64,000 nt of DNA, from contig NZ_CP042862.1 of the NCBI RefSeq assembly GCF_008001015.1, positions 930,001 to 994,000 of the forward strand, given 5' to 3'. Shown here one piece after another: positions 21,120 to 29,674 of the stretch (positions are counted from its first letter, which is position 1; each line of letters starts with the position of its first letter). The notes under the pieces are model-generated. The model searched no databases and was not told where the DNA came from. It saw nothing but the letters and a program-made list of their open reading frames with translations. The position numbers were made by a program, and so were the translations under genes. Source of the stretch: Serinicoccus profundi. Lineage in GTDB: Bacteria > Actinomycetota > Actinomycetes > Actinomycetales > Dermatophilaceae.

Positions 21120-21403
21120 CCTCGCCCACCTGGCCCCTCTGGGAGGTCTTCGTCCGCGCCAGGCGCGGGCTGTCGCACGTGCACGCCGGATCGCTGCATG
21201 CGCCGGACCGGGAGATGGCGCTGCGCAACGCGCGCGACCTCTACACCCGTCGGCAGGAGGGCGTCTCGATCTGGGTCGTCGCCTCCGAGGACATCACCGC
21301 CTCCAGCCCGGACGAGCGCGACAGCTTCTTCGACCCGGCCGCCGACAAGGTCTACCGGCACCCGACGTTCTACGACGTGCCGGAGGACGTGGAGTACCTG
21401 TGA
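21116..21403 (+). CDS. paaB: Phenylacetyl-CoA epoxidase subunit PaaB
   Basis: The small 95-residue subunit needed for complex assembly is recognised by [19 protein letters not shown] and the end [11 protein letters not shown]. The ATG overlaps the paaA stop (ATGA) and its own stop overlaps paaC (GTGA). Confidence 0.95.
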   Translation: MTSPTWPLWEVFVRARRGLSHVHAGSLHAPDREMALRNARDLYTRRQEGVSIWVVASEDITASSPDERDSFFDPAADKVYRHPTFYDVPEDVEYL

Positions 21404-22161
21404 GCGAGCATCACGTCCATTACCTGCTCGGGCTCGGTGACGACGCCCTCGTCTACGCCCAGCGCCTCGGCGAGTGGCTGACCCACGCCCCGCAGATCGA
21501 GGAGGACATGGCCCTCGGCAATGTCGGCCTGGACCTCATCGGACAGGCGCGGTCGCTCCTGACCCGGGCCGGGGAGGTCGAGGGGGCCGACCCCGTCCGC
21601 GACGAGGACGACCTCGCGATGCTGCGCGACGAGCGGGAGTTCCGCAACGTCCAGCTGGTCGAGCAGCCGCGCGGCGACTTCGCGCACGAGATGGCGCGGA
21701 TGCTGTGGTTCTCGGCCTACCAGTGCGAGCTGTATGCCGCACTGCTCACCTCCGCCGACGGGACCCTGGCCGCGATCGCCGCCAAGGCGGTCAAGGAGGT
21801 CGACTACCACCGCGACCACGCGACCCAGTGGGTGGTGCGCCTCGGCGACGGGACCCCGGAGAGCCATGAGCGGATGCAGGCCGCGCTCGCGGCGGTGCAC
21901 CCCTTCGTCGCTGAGCTGGGGGAGGACCACGACGCCGCGCGGTGGGCCGCCGAGCAGGGGATCGGGGTGCTGCCCTCGAGCCTCACCGAGGCCGTCAACG
22001 GCTACGTCGGCGAGGTGCTCGAGCGGGCCACCCTGACCATGCCCGACCCGCCGCGCTGGCACGCGCGCGGGGGACGCGAGGGCGTGCACTCCGAGGTCAT
22101 GGGCTTCCTCCTGGCCGAGATGCAGCACCTCCACCGCAGCCACCCCGGCGCCACCTGGTGA
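21400..22161 (+). CDS. paaC: Phenylacetyl-CoA epoxidase structural subunit PaaC
   Basis: The 253-residue subunit has a degenerate ferritin-like fold and pairs with PaaA. Diagnostic segments are YLLGLGDDALVYAQRLGEW, LDLIGQAR and VKEVDYHRDHA. Length and gene order match the family. The GTG start is translationally coupled to paaB. Confidence 0.95.
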   Translation: MSEHHVHYLLGLGDDALVYAQRLGEWLTHAPQIEEDMALGNVGLDLIGQARSLLTRAGEVEGADPVRDEDDLAMLRDEREFRNVQLVEQPRGDFAHEMARMLWFSAYQCELYAALLTSADGTLAAIAAKAVKEVDYHRDHATQWVVRLGDGTPESHERMQAALAAVHPFVAELGEDHDAARWAAEQGIGVLPSSLTEAVNGYVGEVLERATLTMPDPPRWHARGGREGVHSEVMGFLLAEMQHLHRSHPGATW

Positions 22162-22688
22162 GGGCCGCCGTGCTCGACGCCGACCTCGTCGCGCAGGTGG
22201 AGCGTGAGATGCGCTCCGTGCCCGACCCGGAGATCCCGGTCATCACCATCGACGACCTCGGGGTCCTCCGGCAGGTCGAGGCGACCGAGGTCGGCGGACA
22301 GCCCGGCCTGCGGGTCACCATCACGCCGACCTACTCCGGTTGCCCGGCGATGCACGCGATGGCCGACGCGGTCGCCGCCACCGGCCGGGCGCACGGCATA
22401 CCGGTCGAGGTCGTCACCCAGCTGTCCCCCGCGTGGACGACCGACTGGATGAGCGAGGAGGGGCGCACCAAGCTGCGCCGCTTCGGGATCGCGCCGCCGA
22501 CGGGGGAGCGGGCCCACGCCGCCCGCCCCGGGCCGGTGCCGGTCGGGTTGCAGCTGCGGGTCGTGACCTGCCCGCAGTGCGGCTCGAACGACACCGAGGA
22601 GGTGGCCCGCTTCGGGTCCACCGCGTGCAAGGCCCTGCGCCGGTGCCTCTCCTGCCGGGAGCCCTTCGATGAGTTCAAGACCTTGTAG
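22158..22688 (+). CDS. paaD: PaaD, Fe-S maturation protein of the epoxidase
   Basis: The protein has 176 residues. An N-terminal MIP18/DUF59 domain (VPDPEIPVITIDDLG, SGCPAMHA) is followed by a C-terminal zinc-ribbon-like CPQCG ... CLSC. PaaD is thought to help assemble the metal centres of the epoxidase. The GTG overlaps the paaC stop. Confidence 0.93.
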   Translation: MRAAVLDADLVAQVEREMRSVPDPEIPVITIDDLGVLRQVEATEVGGQPGLRVTITPTYSGCPAMHAMADAVAATGRAHGIPVEVVTQLSPAWTTDWMSEEGRTKLRRFGIAPPTGERAHAARPGPVPVGLQLRVVTCPQCGSNDTEEVARFGSTACKALRRCLSCREPFDEFKTL

Positions 22689-22697
22689 GAGAGAGCG

Positions 22698-23825
22698 ATG
22701 ACCCTCATCCAGCAGCCGACGCGCCGCCGCGCGACCTTCCACGACCTCACCGTGAGCCGGGTGGACCGGCTCACCGACCAGGCGGTGGCCATCAGCTTCG
22801 CCGTGCCGGAGGAGCTGCGCGAGGAGTTCGCCTTCGAGCCCGGCCAGCACCTCACCGTGCGCGCCACGATCGGGGGTGAGGACGCCCGTCGCTCCTACTC
22901 CTGCTGCATCTCCCGGGGACGTGCGCGGAAGACCGGCGAGGTGCGGGTCGCCTCGGCGACCGTGCCCGGCGGCCTCATGTCGACCTGGCTGGGCGAGCAC
23001 GTGCAGCCCGGCGACACCCTGCAGGTGATGACGCCGATGGGGTCCTTCACCTGCCCGACCGAGCCCACCGCCGCCAAGCACCACGTCGGCATCGCGGCCG
23101 GCTCCGGGATCACCCCGGTGCTCTCGCTGCTCACCACCGTGCTGGAGGAGGAGCCGCAGTCGCGGGTGACCCTCGTCTTCGGCAACCGCCGGACCGACAC
23201 GGTGATGTTCCTCGAGGAGCTCATGGACCTCAAGAACCGTTTCCCCCACCGGTTCACCCTGCTCAACGTCCTCTCCCGCGAGCCGCAGGAGGCCGAGCTG
23301 CTCACCGGGCGCCTCGACCGCGCCAAGGTCGAGGCGCTCATGGCCTCCTTCATCCCCGTCGACGACGTCGACGAGTGGTACCTCTGCGGGCCCTTCGGCA
23401 TGGTTGAGACCGTGCAGCAGGTGCTCGCCGAGCGCGGGGCGGACGCCGAGCACGTGCACCACGAGATCTTCCACGTCGACGGCGACGGGGCTCCCGTCAC
23501 CGACCCCGACGAGGCGGCGGCGCCCCGCGACCCGGGTGCGCCCCCGGAGGCCGTGGCCACCGTGACCCTCGACGGCCGGACGACGACCGTGCCCATGCCG
23601 AGCGCGGCCGAGACCATCCTCGCGGCCACGCTGCGCGAGCGCCCGGACGCGCCCTTCTCCTGCACCGGTGGCGTCTGCGGCACCTGCCGGGCCAAGGTCG
23701 TGGACGGCGAGGTCCGGATGGAGCGCAACTACGCACTGGAGCCCGACGAGGTCGAGCGCGGCTACCGCCTCATGTGCCAGTCGCACCCGGTGACCGACCA
23801 GGTCACCATCGACTACGACGCCTGA
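22698..23825 (+). CDS. paaE: Phenylacetyl-CoA epoxidase reductase PaaE
   Basis: The 375-residue reductase passes electrons from NADPH to PaaA. An N-terminal FAD domain (RRSYSCC), an NAD(P) domain (GSGITPV) and a C-terminal plant-type [2Fe-2S] domain with Cys322, Cys327, Cys330 and Cys360 are in the usual order. The ribosome site GGAGAGAG precedes ATG. The last 13 bases overlap the convergent reductase/epimerase gene. Confidence 0.95.
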   Translation: MTLIQQPTRRRATFHDLTVSRVDRLTDQAVAISFAVPEELREEFAFEPGQHLTVRATIGGEDARRSYSCCISRGRARKTGEVRVASATVPGGLMSTWLGEHVQPGDTLQVMTPMGSFTCPTEPTAAKHHVGIAAGSGITPVLSLLTTVLEEEPQSRVTLVFGNRRTDTVMFLEELMDLKNRFPHRFTLLNVLSREPQEAELLTGRLDRAKVEALMASFIPVDDVDEWYLCGPFGMVETVQQVLAERGADAEHVHHEIFHVDGDGAPVTDPDEAAAPRDPGAPPEAVATVTLDGRTTTVPMPSAAETILAATLRERPDAPFSCTGGVCGTCRAKVVDGEVRMERNYALEPDEVERGYRLMCQSHPVTDQVTIDYDA

Positions 23826-24787
23826 GAGCGCCGCTGCCGCAGGACCCACTCGACCTCCATCCAGGCGGTCTCGGCGAAGGTCGGCAGGCTCACCCCCAGC
23901 GCGGACAGCGCGGAGGTGTCGAGCACCATCGCCACCCGCCAGGGGAGGCGGGCGGCGTCCGGGGCCTCGCGCGGGTCGGCGGGGACGACCTCGGGCACCG
24001 GGGAGCAGCCGGCTGCCCGCCAGACCTCGCGGGCGAGCTCGCCGGCCGGGCGCGGGTCGGCGTCGGCGACGTTGAGCACGCGGGCCCGTGGTGCGCGGGC
24101 ACACGCCAGCACCGCGCGCGCGAGCACCTCGGCGGACGTCGTCGACTCGACGACGTCGGGGCCCGCCACGCTCACCGGGTCACGCCCGCGCGACCCGCCC
24201 GTGGCGCCGCCCCTCGGTGCCACGAGGTCCAGCACCGGCGCGCTGCGCACCTGACGCACCCACGGGCCGTGGATCTTGCTCGGGCGCAGGACGCTGACCC
24301 GTTCGCCGTGCTCGGCGAGGAGGCGCTCCGACTCCGCCTTGCCCGCGCCATACCCCTCGGCGCTGCGCACCTCCTGGGCCTGCCACGCCATGGTCGGGCC
24401 CGCCTCGGTGACGGGTGCGTCGAAGTGGGCGCCGCCGGGGGAGTTGAGGTGGCGGCCGCACGCGTCGACATACACCGCCTTCGCCGAGAGGTATGCCGTG
24501 CCACCGCACCGCCGGGAGAGCGCGGCGAGCGCGCGCGCCTGGCCCGGGGCATACCCCTGGCCGTCGACGAGGAGGTCCACACCGTCGCCGACGAGCGCCT
24601 CGGTGGCCTGCTCCTCGTCACGCTCGGCGGCGACGAAGCGGATGCCGAACTCCGCGGCTGCGCCCGGCATGCGCGACGGCTCGCGGCCGGTGACGATGAC
24701 CGACCACCCGGCGCGGGCCAGGTGCAGGGCGCTCACCCACAGGCTGCCCGTGCCGCCGAGGATCAGTGCGGTCGGCGACGTGGGCAC
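23813..24787 (-). CDS. NAD-dependent epimerase/reductase-like (extended SDR) protein
   Basis: The protein has 324 residues. The Rossmann motif LILGGTGSLWVSAL is at the N-terminus, and a GYGAGKAESE segment carries the Tyr-x-x-x-Lys region in altered form. The sequence resembles atypical extended SDR proteins of actinobacteria acting on sugar nucleotides or unknown substrates. The GTG start is seven bases downstream of maf, so the two are probably co-transcribed. Its 3' end overlaps paaE. Confidence 0.7.
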   Translation of the reverse strand: MPTSPTALILGGTGSLWVSALHLARAGWSVIVTGREPSRMPGAAAEFGIRFVAAERDEEQATEALVGDGVDLLVDGQGYAPGQARALAALSRRCGGTAYLSAKAVYVDACGRHLNSPGGAHFDAPVTEAGPTMAWQAQEVRSAEGYGAGKAESERLLAEHGERVSVLRPSKIHGPWVRQVRSAPVLDLVAPRGGATGGSRGRDPVSVAGPDVVESTTSAEVLARAVLACARAPRARVLNVADADPRPAGELAREVWRAAGCSPVPEVVPADPREAPDAARLPWRVAMVLDTSALSALGVSLPTFAETAWMEVEWVLRQRRSQAS

Positions 24788-24794
24788 GGGCTGC

Positions 24795-25433
24795 TCAGTG
24801 GTCGAGCAGGTCGTGCCAGGCGAGGCCCAGCTGGTCGAGCAGGTCGCGCAGCAGCGGGAGGCTCACGCCGACGACGGCGTGGTAGTCGCCCTCGATCCCA
24901 GTGACGTAGGGCCCGCCGAGGCCGTCGACGGTGAAGCCCCCGGCGACGTGCAGCGGCTCCCCGGTGGCGACGTAGTGGACGATCTCGGCGTCGCTGAGCT
25001 CGGCGAAGTGGACGACCGTCGAGGCGGTGGCTCCCAGGGTCGCGCCCGTGCCCTCGGAGCCGTCGGTGTCGCGGTCGTCGATGAGCCAGTGACCCGTGTG
25101 CAGCGTGCCCGAGCGGCCGCGCATGGTCTGCCAGCGCTCGATCGCCACCTGGGAGGAGTGCGGCTTGCCGAAGACCTCGCCGTCGAGCTCCAGGACCGAG
25201 TCGCAGCCGAGGACGAGGGCGTCGACGCCGTGCTCCCGGCTGACCTCCTCCGCCTTGGCCCGGGCCAGGGTGAGGGCGACGTCGGCCGGGTCGAGCTCCC
25301 CGTGGCGCTCGCGGGCGGCGGCGATCGCGGCGTCCTCGTCGACCCCGGAGACGATGACCTCCGGGCTGACGCCGGCGCGGGTCAGGGTCGTCAGGCGGGC
25401 CGGGGAGGCGGAGGCGAGGACGAGGGGGATCAC
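24795..25433 (-). CDS. maf: Maf-family nucleotide pyrophosphatase
   Basis: The 212-residue protein hydrolyses non-canonical or pyrimidine nucleoside triphosphates. The family N-terminus LVLASASPAR, the GCDSVLELDG strand and GKPHS...A segment are present, with the C-terminal GLGGPYVTGIEGDYHAVVG. The GTG start overlaps the preceding acetyltransferase stop (25430-25432) by four bases. Confidence 0.92.
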   Translation of the reverse strand: MIPLVLASASPARLTTLTRAGVSPEVIVSGVDEDAAIAAARERHGELDPADVALTLARAKAEEVSREHGVDALVLGCDSVLELDGEVFGKPHSSQVAIERWQTMRGRSGTLHTGHWLIDDRDTDGSEGTGATLGATASTVVHFAELSDAEIVHYVATGEPLHVAGGFTVDGLGGPYVTGIEGDYHAVVGVSLPLLRDLLDQLGLAWHDLLDH

Positions 25434-26005
25434 GGGTCAGAGCGTACCCTCGCGGCTCCGGCCGCCCGCCACGACGACGCGGTCCGGGCGTGGAAGAGGT
25501 GCCGGACCAGCCAGGGGTATGCCGTCGCGTCCACCCTGGGGTGGTCGAAGTCGCGGGTGGGGTCTCGCTCGAGCCCGATCCTGGCCATGACCCGCAGCGA
25601 GGCGGTGTTGACGGCCGGGGTGAAGGAGACGATCTCCTCCAGCCCGACCTCGGTGAAGCCGAGCTCCAGTGCCTGCGTCGCCGCCTCGGTCGCGAAGCCG
25701 TGGCCCCACGCGGGGCGCGCCAGGCGCCACCCCACCTCGACGCCTGGTCCCGAGGGCAGGAAGTCGGCCGGCCACAGTCCGGTGTAGCCGACGAACTCGC
25801 CGGTGTCGCGGCGCTCGAGCGCCCAGAGCCCCCAGCCGCGCTCGGACCAGCAGGAGGTGATGCGGTCGACGAAGGCGTCCGAGCGCTGCCGGCTCAGCGG
25901 CCCCTGCAGGTGGCGCACCACCTCGGGGTCGGCGTTGAGCGCGGCGAACGGCTCCCGGTCGGCGTCCTCGAACCCGCGGAGCACCAGCCGCTCGGTGAGC
26001 CGCAC
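25430..26005 (-). CDS. RimJ/RimL-type GNAT acetyltransferase
   Basis: The protein has 191 residues from GTG 26005, opening with the classic RLTERLVLRGFEDAD. Further GNAT signatures are GYTGLWPADF, EVGWRLARPAWGHGFATEA and NTASLRVMARIGLE. The likely substrate is a protein N-terminus or small amine, unknown. It starts inside the 3' part of the DUF885 gene in another frame, overlapping about 112 bases, which is unusual. Confidence 0.8.
   Translation of the reverse strand: MRLTERLVLRGFEDADREPFAALNADPEVVRHLQGPLSRQRSDAFVDRITSCWSERGWGLWALERRDTGEFVGYTGLWPADFLPSGPGVEVGWRLARPAWGHGFATEAATQALELGFTEVGLEEIVSFTPAVNTASLRVMARIGLERDPTRDFDHPRVDATAYPWLVRHLFHARTASSWRAAGAARVRSDP
25441..25446 (-). promoter_or_regulatory. 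Possible internal -10 box for maf
   Basis: On the minus strand TACGCT lies seven bases before the maf GTG, inside the end of the acetyltransferase gene. Confidence 0.4.
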
Positions 26006-27711
26006 GGGAGCCCCACCGGTGCGGCTGACAGCTCGTCGAGGACCGCCGCGCGCAGCGTGTCCAGGCCGACCCCGCCGATGTCCAGCGCCCGGCGGTGGAA
26101 GGCCTTGAGGTCGAAGTCCGCGCCCTCCCGGCGGCGGCACTCCTCCCGCAGCTCCAGCCAGAGGCGCTCGCCGATCTTGTAGGACGGCGCCTGCCCGGGC
26201 CAGCCCAGGTAGCGGTCCAGCTCGAAGCGCAGCGACTCCTCGTTCTCGTGGGCGTAGGTGGTGAGGAACTGCCAGGCCTTGTCGTAGGTCCACGCCCCGC
26301 CACCGACCTCGTCGGGAGCCTCGAAGCCGCAGTGCACCCCGATGTCGATGACCACCCGGGCCGCGCGCAGCGACTGCCCCCCGAGCAGTCCCATCCGGTT
26401 GCCCGGGTCGTCCATGAGGCCGAGATCGGCCATGAGCCACTCGGAGTAGAGGGCCCAGCCCTCGCCGTGGCCGGAGGTCCACGACGCCAGCCGCCGCCAG
26501 CGGTTGAGCAGCTCGGAGCGGTAGACCGTCTGACCGATCTGCAGGTGGTGGCCCGGCACGCCCTCGTGGTAGACCGTGGTCAGCTCGCGCCACGTGGAGA
26601 AGCGGGTGACGCCCTTGGGCACCGACCACCACATGCGGCCCGGACGGGAGAAGTCCTCGCTCGGCCCGGTGTAGTAGATGCCGCCGGTCTGGCTGGGCGC
26701 GATCATGCACTCGATGCGCCGCACCGGCTCGGGCACGTCGAACTGCGTGTCGGTGAGCTGGGAGACCGCGTCGTCGGCCTTGACCTGCATCCACTCGCGC
26801 AGGGCCTCGGTGCCCTCCAGGGCATACTCCGGGTCCTCGTCGAGGATCGCCACGGCCTCCTCGATGCTCGCGCCGGGCCGGATCTGCTCGGCGGTCTCCT
26901 GCATCATCGCGGTGATCCGGGCCAGCTCCTCCTGACCCCAGCGGTAGGTCTCCTCCAGGTCGATGTCGGCACCGAGGAAGCTGCGCGAGTGCAGGCGGTA
27001 GCGCTCCGGACCGCACGCGTCGGACTCCGGGGCCTGCGGCGCCAGCTCCTCCTCGAGGTATGCCGCGAGCGCGCCGAAGGCGCCCTTCGCCTCGGCGACC
27101 GCTGCGGCGAGGTCGGTGCGGATCGCCTCGGGCTGGCCCGCGGCCTCGGCCGTGAGGGCATCGAAGCTGCTGGCCTCCTCGCCGGCCTGGTCGCGGCACT
27201 GCCCCGCGACCGCCCGGACCTGGCGCAGCGGGGCCACCTGGCCCTGCTCGGCCGACCACCGCAGCGCGGAGGCATACTCCTCCAGCGCCTGCGGGACGGC
27301 CCGCAGGCGGGCGACGACCAGCTCCCAGTGAGCCTCGGTGTCCTTGGCCATGAGGTCGAAGATGTCGCGCACGGCCTGCGGCGCCGAGGCGATGACGTTG
27401 AGGTCGACCGGTGCCTGGCCACCGAGCACGAGGTCGAGCTGCTCGACCTCCAGGCCCAGCCGCTCGCGCAGGGCGGCGGCGGTGACGCGGTCGGTGTCGT
27501 CGACCGGTGCCACCCCCTCGAGCGCGGCCAGCGTCGCGGCGGACTGCTCGCGGTGCGCCCGCAGCCCCTCGACGGACAGGTCGTCGATCTCGGCGTCCCG
27601 CCCGGGGACCCCCAGGTAGGTCGCCTCCAGGGGGCTGAGCGCCACCATGGCGTCCAGGTGCTCCTCGGCGATGCGGTCGATGTCGGTGAAGGTGCGGCTC
27701 TGCATGGTCAC
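25894..27711 (-). CDS. DUF885 family metallopeptidase-like protein
   Basis: The protein has 605 residues. The DUF885 zinc signature HEGVPGHH is at residues 382-389, followed by LQIGQ. The family is related to thermophilic carboxypeptidase-like M32/M3 folds; activity here is inferred. The GTG at 27711 is six bases after TAGGTT; an ATG two codons later is an alternative. The conserved part ends near DTLRAAVLDEL; the last ~40 residues are Ser/Pro/Arg-rich and overlap the acetyltransferase gene, so either the stop was lost by an indel or the tail is a recent extension. Confidence 0.82.
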   Translation of the reverse strand: MTMQSRTFTDIDRIAEEHLDAMVALSPLEATYLGVPGRDAEIDDLSVEGLRAHREQSAATLAALEGVAPVDDTDRVTAAALRERLGLEVEQLDLVLGGQAPVDLNVIASAPQAVRDIFDLMAKDTEAHWELVVARLRAVPQALEEYASALRWSAEQGQVAPLRQVRAVAGQCRDQAGEEASSFDALTAEAAGQPEAIRTDLAAAVAEAKGAFGALAAYLEEELAPQAPESDACGPERYRLHSRSFLGADIDLEETYRWGQEELARITAMMQETAEQIRPGASIEEAVAILDEDPEYALEGTEALREWMQVKADDAVSQLTDTQFDVPEPVRRIECMIAPSQTGGIYYTGPSEDFSRPGRMWWSVPKGVTRFSTWRELTTVYHEGVPGHHLQIGQTVYRSELLNRWRRLASWTSGHGEGWALYSEWLMADLGLMDDPGNRMGLLGGQSLRAARVVIDIGVHCGFEAPDEVGGGAWTYDKAWQFLTTYAHENEESLRFELDRYLGWPGQAPSYKIGERLWLELREECRRREGADFDLKAFHRRALDIGGVGLDTLRAAVLDELSAAPVGLPCGSPSGWCSAGSRTPTGSRSPRSTPTPRWCATCRGR

Positions 27712-27717
27712 CCCCCG

Positions 27718-27759
27718 AACCTATCGCGCGCAGCCGACACCCCCACCTCCGCATACCCT
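27718..27759. promoter_or_regulatory. Divergent leaderless promoters of DUF885 and membrane protein genes
   Basis: On the minus strand TAGGTT (27723-27718) is six bases from GTG 27711. On the plus strand TACCCT (27754-27759) is six bases from GTG 27766. Both genes have near-identical spacing and no ribosome site. Confidence 0.5.
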
Positions 27760-27765
27760 GTCCCC

Positions 27766-28797
27766 GTGGCCCGCCGAACTCGCACCGCCGACCCGCGCCG
27801 GGAGACCGAGCGCTGGTTCCTGGCCAACGGCCTGTCCTACTTCGTGCCCGCCGAGCGGGCCGCCGCCCGGGCCGCGCTGCGCCCCCGTGTCCTGGTCCCG
27901 CTGGCGGCTCTCGTGCTCGTCGCGACCGCCGCCCTCGGTGGGGCACTCGGATGGGTGTCGCAGCAGGTCAGCGCTGCCCCGGCGGTGTGGCTGACGCTCG
28001 TCGTCGTGGCGGTGCTCTGGTATGCCTCGACCGCCCTGCACGCCCGCCCCATCCTCACCTTCGCCCTGCGCCGCACGGTGCGCAGCGTGCCGCTGCTCGT
28101 GGGGACCGCGATGCGGGCGCTGCCGCTGCTGCTGCTCTTCGTCGCCTTCCTCTTCATCAACGCCGAGGCGTGGGAGATGAGCGCGAGCCTTCCCTTCGCC
28201 ACGCACTGGCTGGTCGTCCTGCTCCTGCTCGGGGTGGGGGTCGTCTTCCAGCTCATCCGGCTCCCGGAGGAGGTCGACAAGGCCGACGACGCCGTGGACG
28301 CGGCCTTCCTGGAGCGCACCTGCCGGGGCACGCCGATGGAGGCCACGCAGGCCCGGCTGGCGGCCGATCCCGCCGTCGACGCCGCGTCCTACGCCCGGGT
28401 CACCGGCTTCGAGCGGTGGAACCTCATCCTCGTGCTGCTCGTCATCCAGCTCGTGCAGGTCGTGGCGCTCATCGTCGCCGTCTTCGTCTTCCTGCTCGTC
28501 TTCGGCTCGATCATCATGCAGCAGGACACCCAGCTCGCCTGGACGGGCCTGGAGCGCACCCACCACGTCCCCTACCTCGGCAGCGTCTCCGCCGAGCTGG
28601 TCAAGGTCTCGCTGTTCCTCGCCTCCTTCTCCGGCCTCTACTTCATCGTCAGCGCGGTCACCGACGACACCTACCGCCACCAGTTCTTCTCCGTCGTCAC
28701 CCAGGAGCTGGAACGCGCGGTCGGGGTGCGGGCGGTCTACCGCGCCCTGCGCGCGCGCGAGAGCACCGACCCCGAGCAGGAGCACCATGAGCGATAG
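27766..28797 (+). CDS. Uncharacterised membrane protein
   Basis: The 343-residue protein was not recognised as a named family. A basic N-terminus (MARRTRTADPRRE) precedes two close hydrophobic helices, then a pair near residues 103-160, a hydrophilic stretch rich in Asp/Ala, and two to three more helices in the C-terminal third (ILVLLVIQLVQVVALIVAVF). It overlaps tam by 11 bases, suggesting co-expression. The role is unknown. Confidence 0.65.
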   Translation: MARRTRTADPRRETERWFLANGLSYFVPAERAAARAALRPRVLVPLAALVLVATAALGGALGWVSQQVSAAPAVWLTLVVVAVLWYASTALHARPILTFALRRTVRSVPLLVGTAMRALPLLLLFVAFLFINAEAWEMSASLPFATHWLVVLLLLGVGVVFQLIRLPEEVDKADDAVDAAFLERTCRGTPMEATQARLAADPAVDAASYARVTGFERWNLILVLLVIQLVQVVALIVAVFVFLLVFGSIIMQQDTQLAWTGLERTHHVPYLGSVSAELVKVSLFLASFSGLYFIVSAVTDDTYRHQFFSVVTQELERAVGVRAVYRALRARESTDPEQEHHER

Positions 28798-29596
28798 CTG
28801 GGACCCGAGCCACTACACCCGGTATGCCGCCGAGCGCGACCGGCCCTTCGTCGAGCTCATGGCGCGGGTGCCGCCGCTGGAGCCGCGGCGCATCGTCGAC
28901 CTGGGGTGCGGGCCCGGGCACGGGCTGCGCTGGCTCGCCGACCGGTGGCCCGACGCCGACGTGCTGGGCCTCGACTCCTCCGCCGAGATGGTGGCCGCCG
29001 CGCAGGAGGTGGCCGGCGGCGGCACGGTCCGGGCGCAGGTGGGCGATCTCGTCGACTGGGCGCGCGGCGGCGCACACGCGGGGGAGGTCGACCTGCTCGT
29101 CACGACCGCGACCCTGCAGTGGGTCCCGGGCCACCTCGACCTGCTGCCCGACCTGGTGGGGCGCCTGCGCCCCGGCGGTGTCCTCGCGATGACGGTGCCG
29201 GGCAACTTCGGCGAGCCGAGCCATACCCTGCGTCGGCAGATCGCGGAGCAGCCGACGTATGCCGCTCACCTCGCGGGCATCGCCTCGCCCGCCTCGCACG
29301 ACCCGGCCGACTACCTCCGGGTGCTGGCGGAGGCCGGAGCCGCCGTCGATGCCTGGGAGACGACCTACCTGCACGTCCTCGACCCCGAGGGGCAGGACCC
29401 GGACCCGGTCTTCACCTGGGTGAGCGCCACCGGCGCCCGCCCGACGCTGCAGGCCCTGCCGGAGGACCTGCGCGCCGACTTCACCGAGGAGTTCCGGGCC
29501 GCCCTGCGCCGGGCCTACCCCCGCACCGACGCCGGTGTGGTGCTGCCCTTCCGGCGCGTCTTCGCGGTGGCCACCCGGCGCGACGACGCGGGGTGA
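28787..29596 (+). CDS. tam: Trans-aconitate 2-methyltransferase
   Basis: The 269-residue SAM-dependent methyltransferase has motif I VDLGCGPGHGLRWLA, followed by an acidic LGLDSS strand and ATLQWVPGH. The family start WDPSHYTRYAAERDRPF and length fit Tam, which methylates trans-aconitate formed from cis-aconitate and so relieves aconitase inhibition. The ATG overlaps the upstream membrane gene by 11 bases. Confidence 0.85.
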   Translation: MSDSWDPSHYTRYAAERDRPFVELMARVPPLEPRRIVDLGCGPGHGLRWLADRWPDADVLGLDSSAEMVAAAQEVAGGGTVRAQVGDLVDWARGGAHAGEVDLLVTTATLQWVPGHLDLLPDLVGRLRPGGVLAMTVPGNFGEPSHTLRRQIAEQPTYAAHLAGIASPASHDPADYLRVLAEAGAAVDAWETTYLHVLDPEGQDPDPVFTWVSATGARPTLQALPEDLRADFTEEFRAALRRAYPRTDAGVVLPFRRVFAVATRRDDAG

Positions 29597-29674
29597 GCGG
29601 GCCGCGCGAGACTGGCGGGTGCGCCTGCCGGTATGTCAGGGTGACCCGACCACGACACTGAGGGAGGGGCAGCG

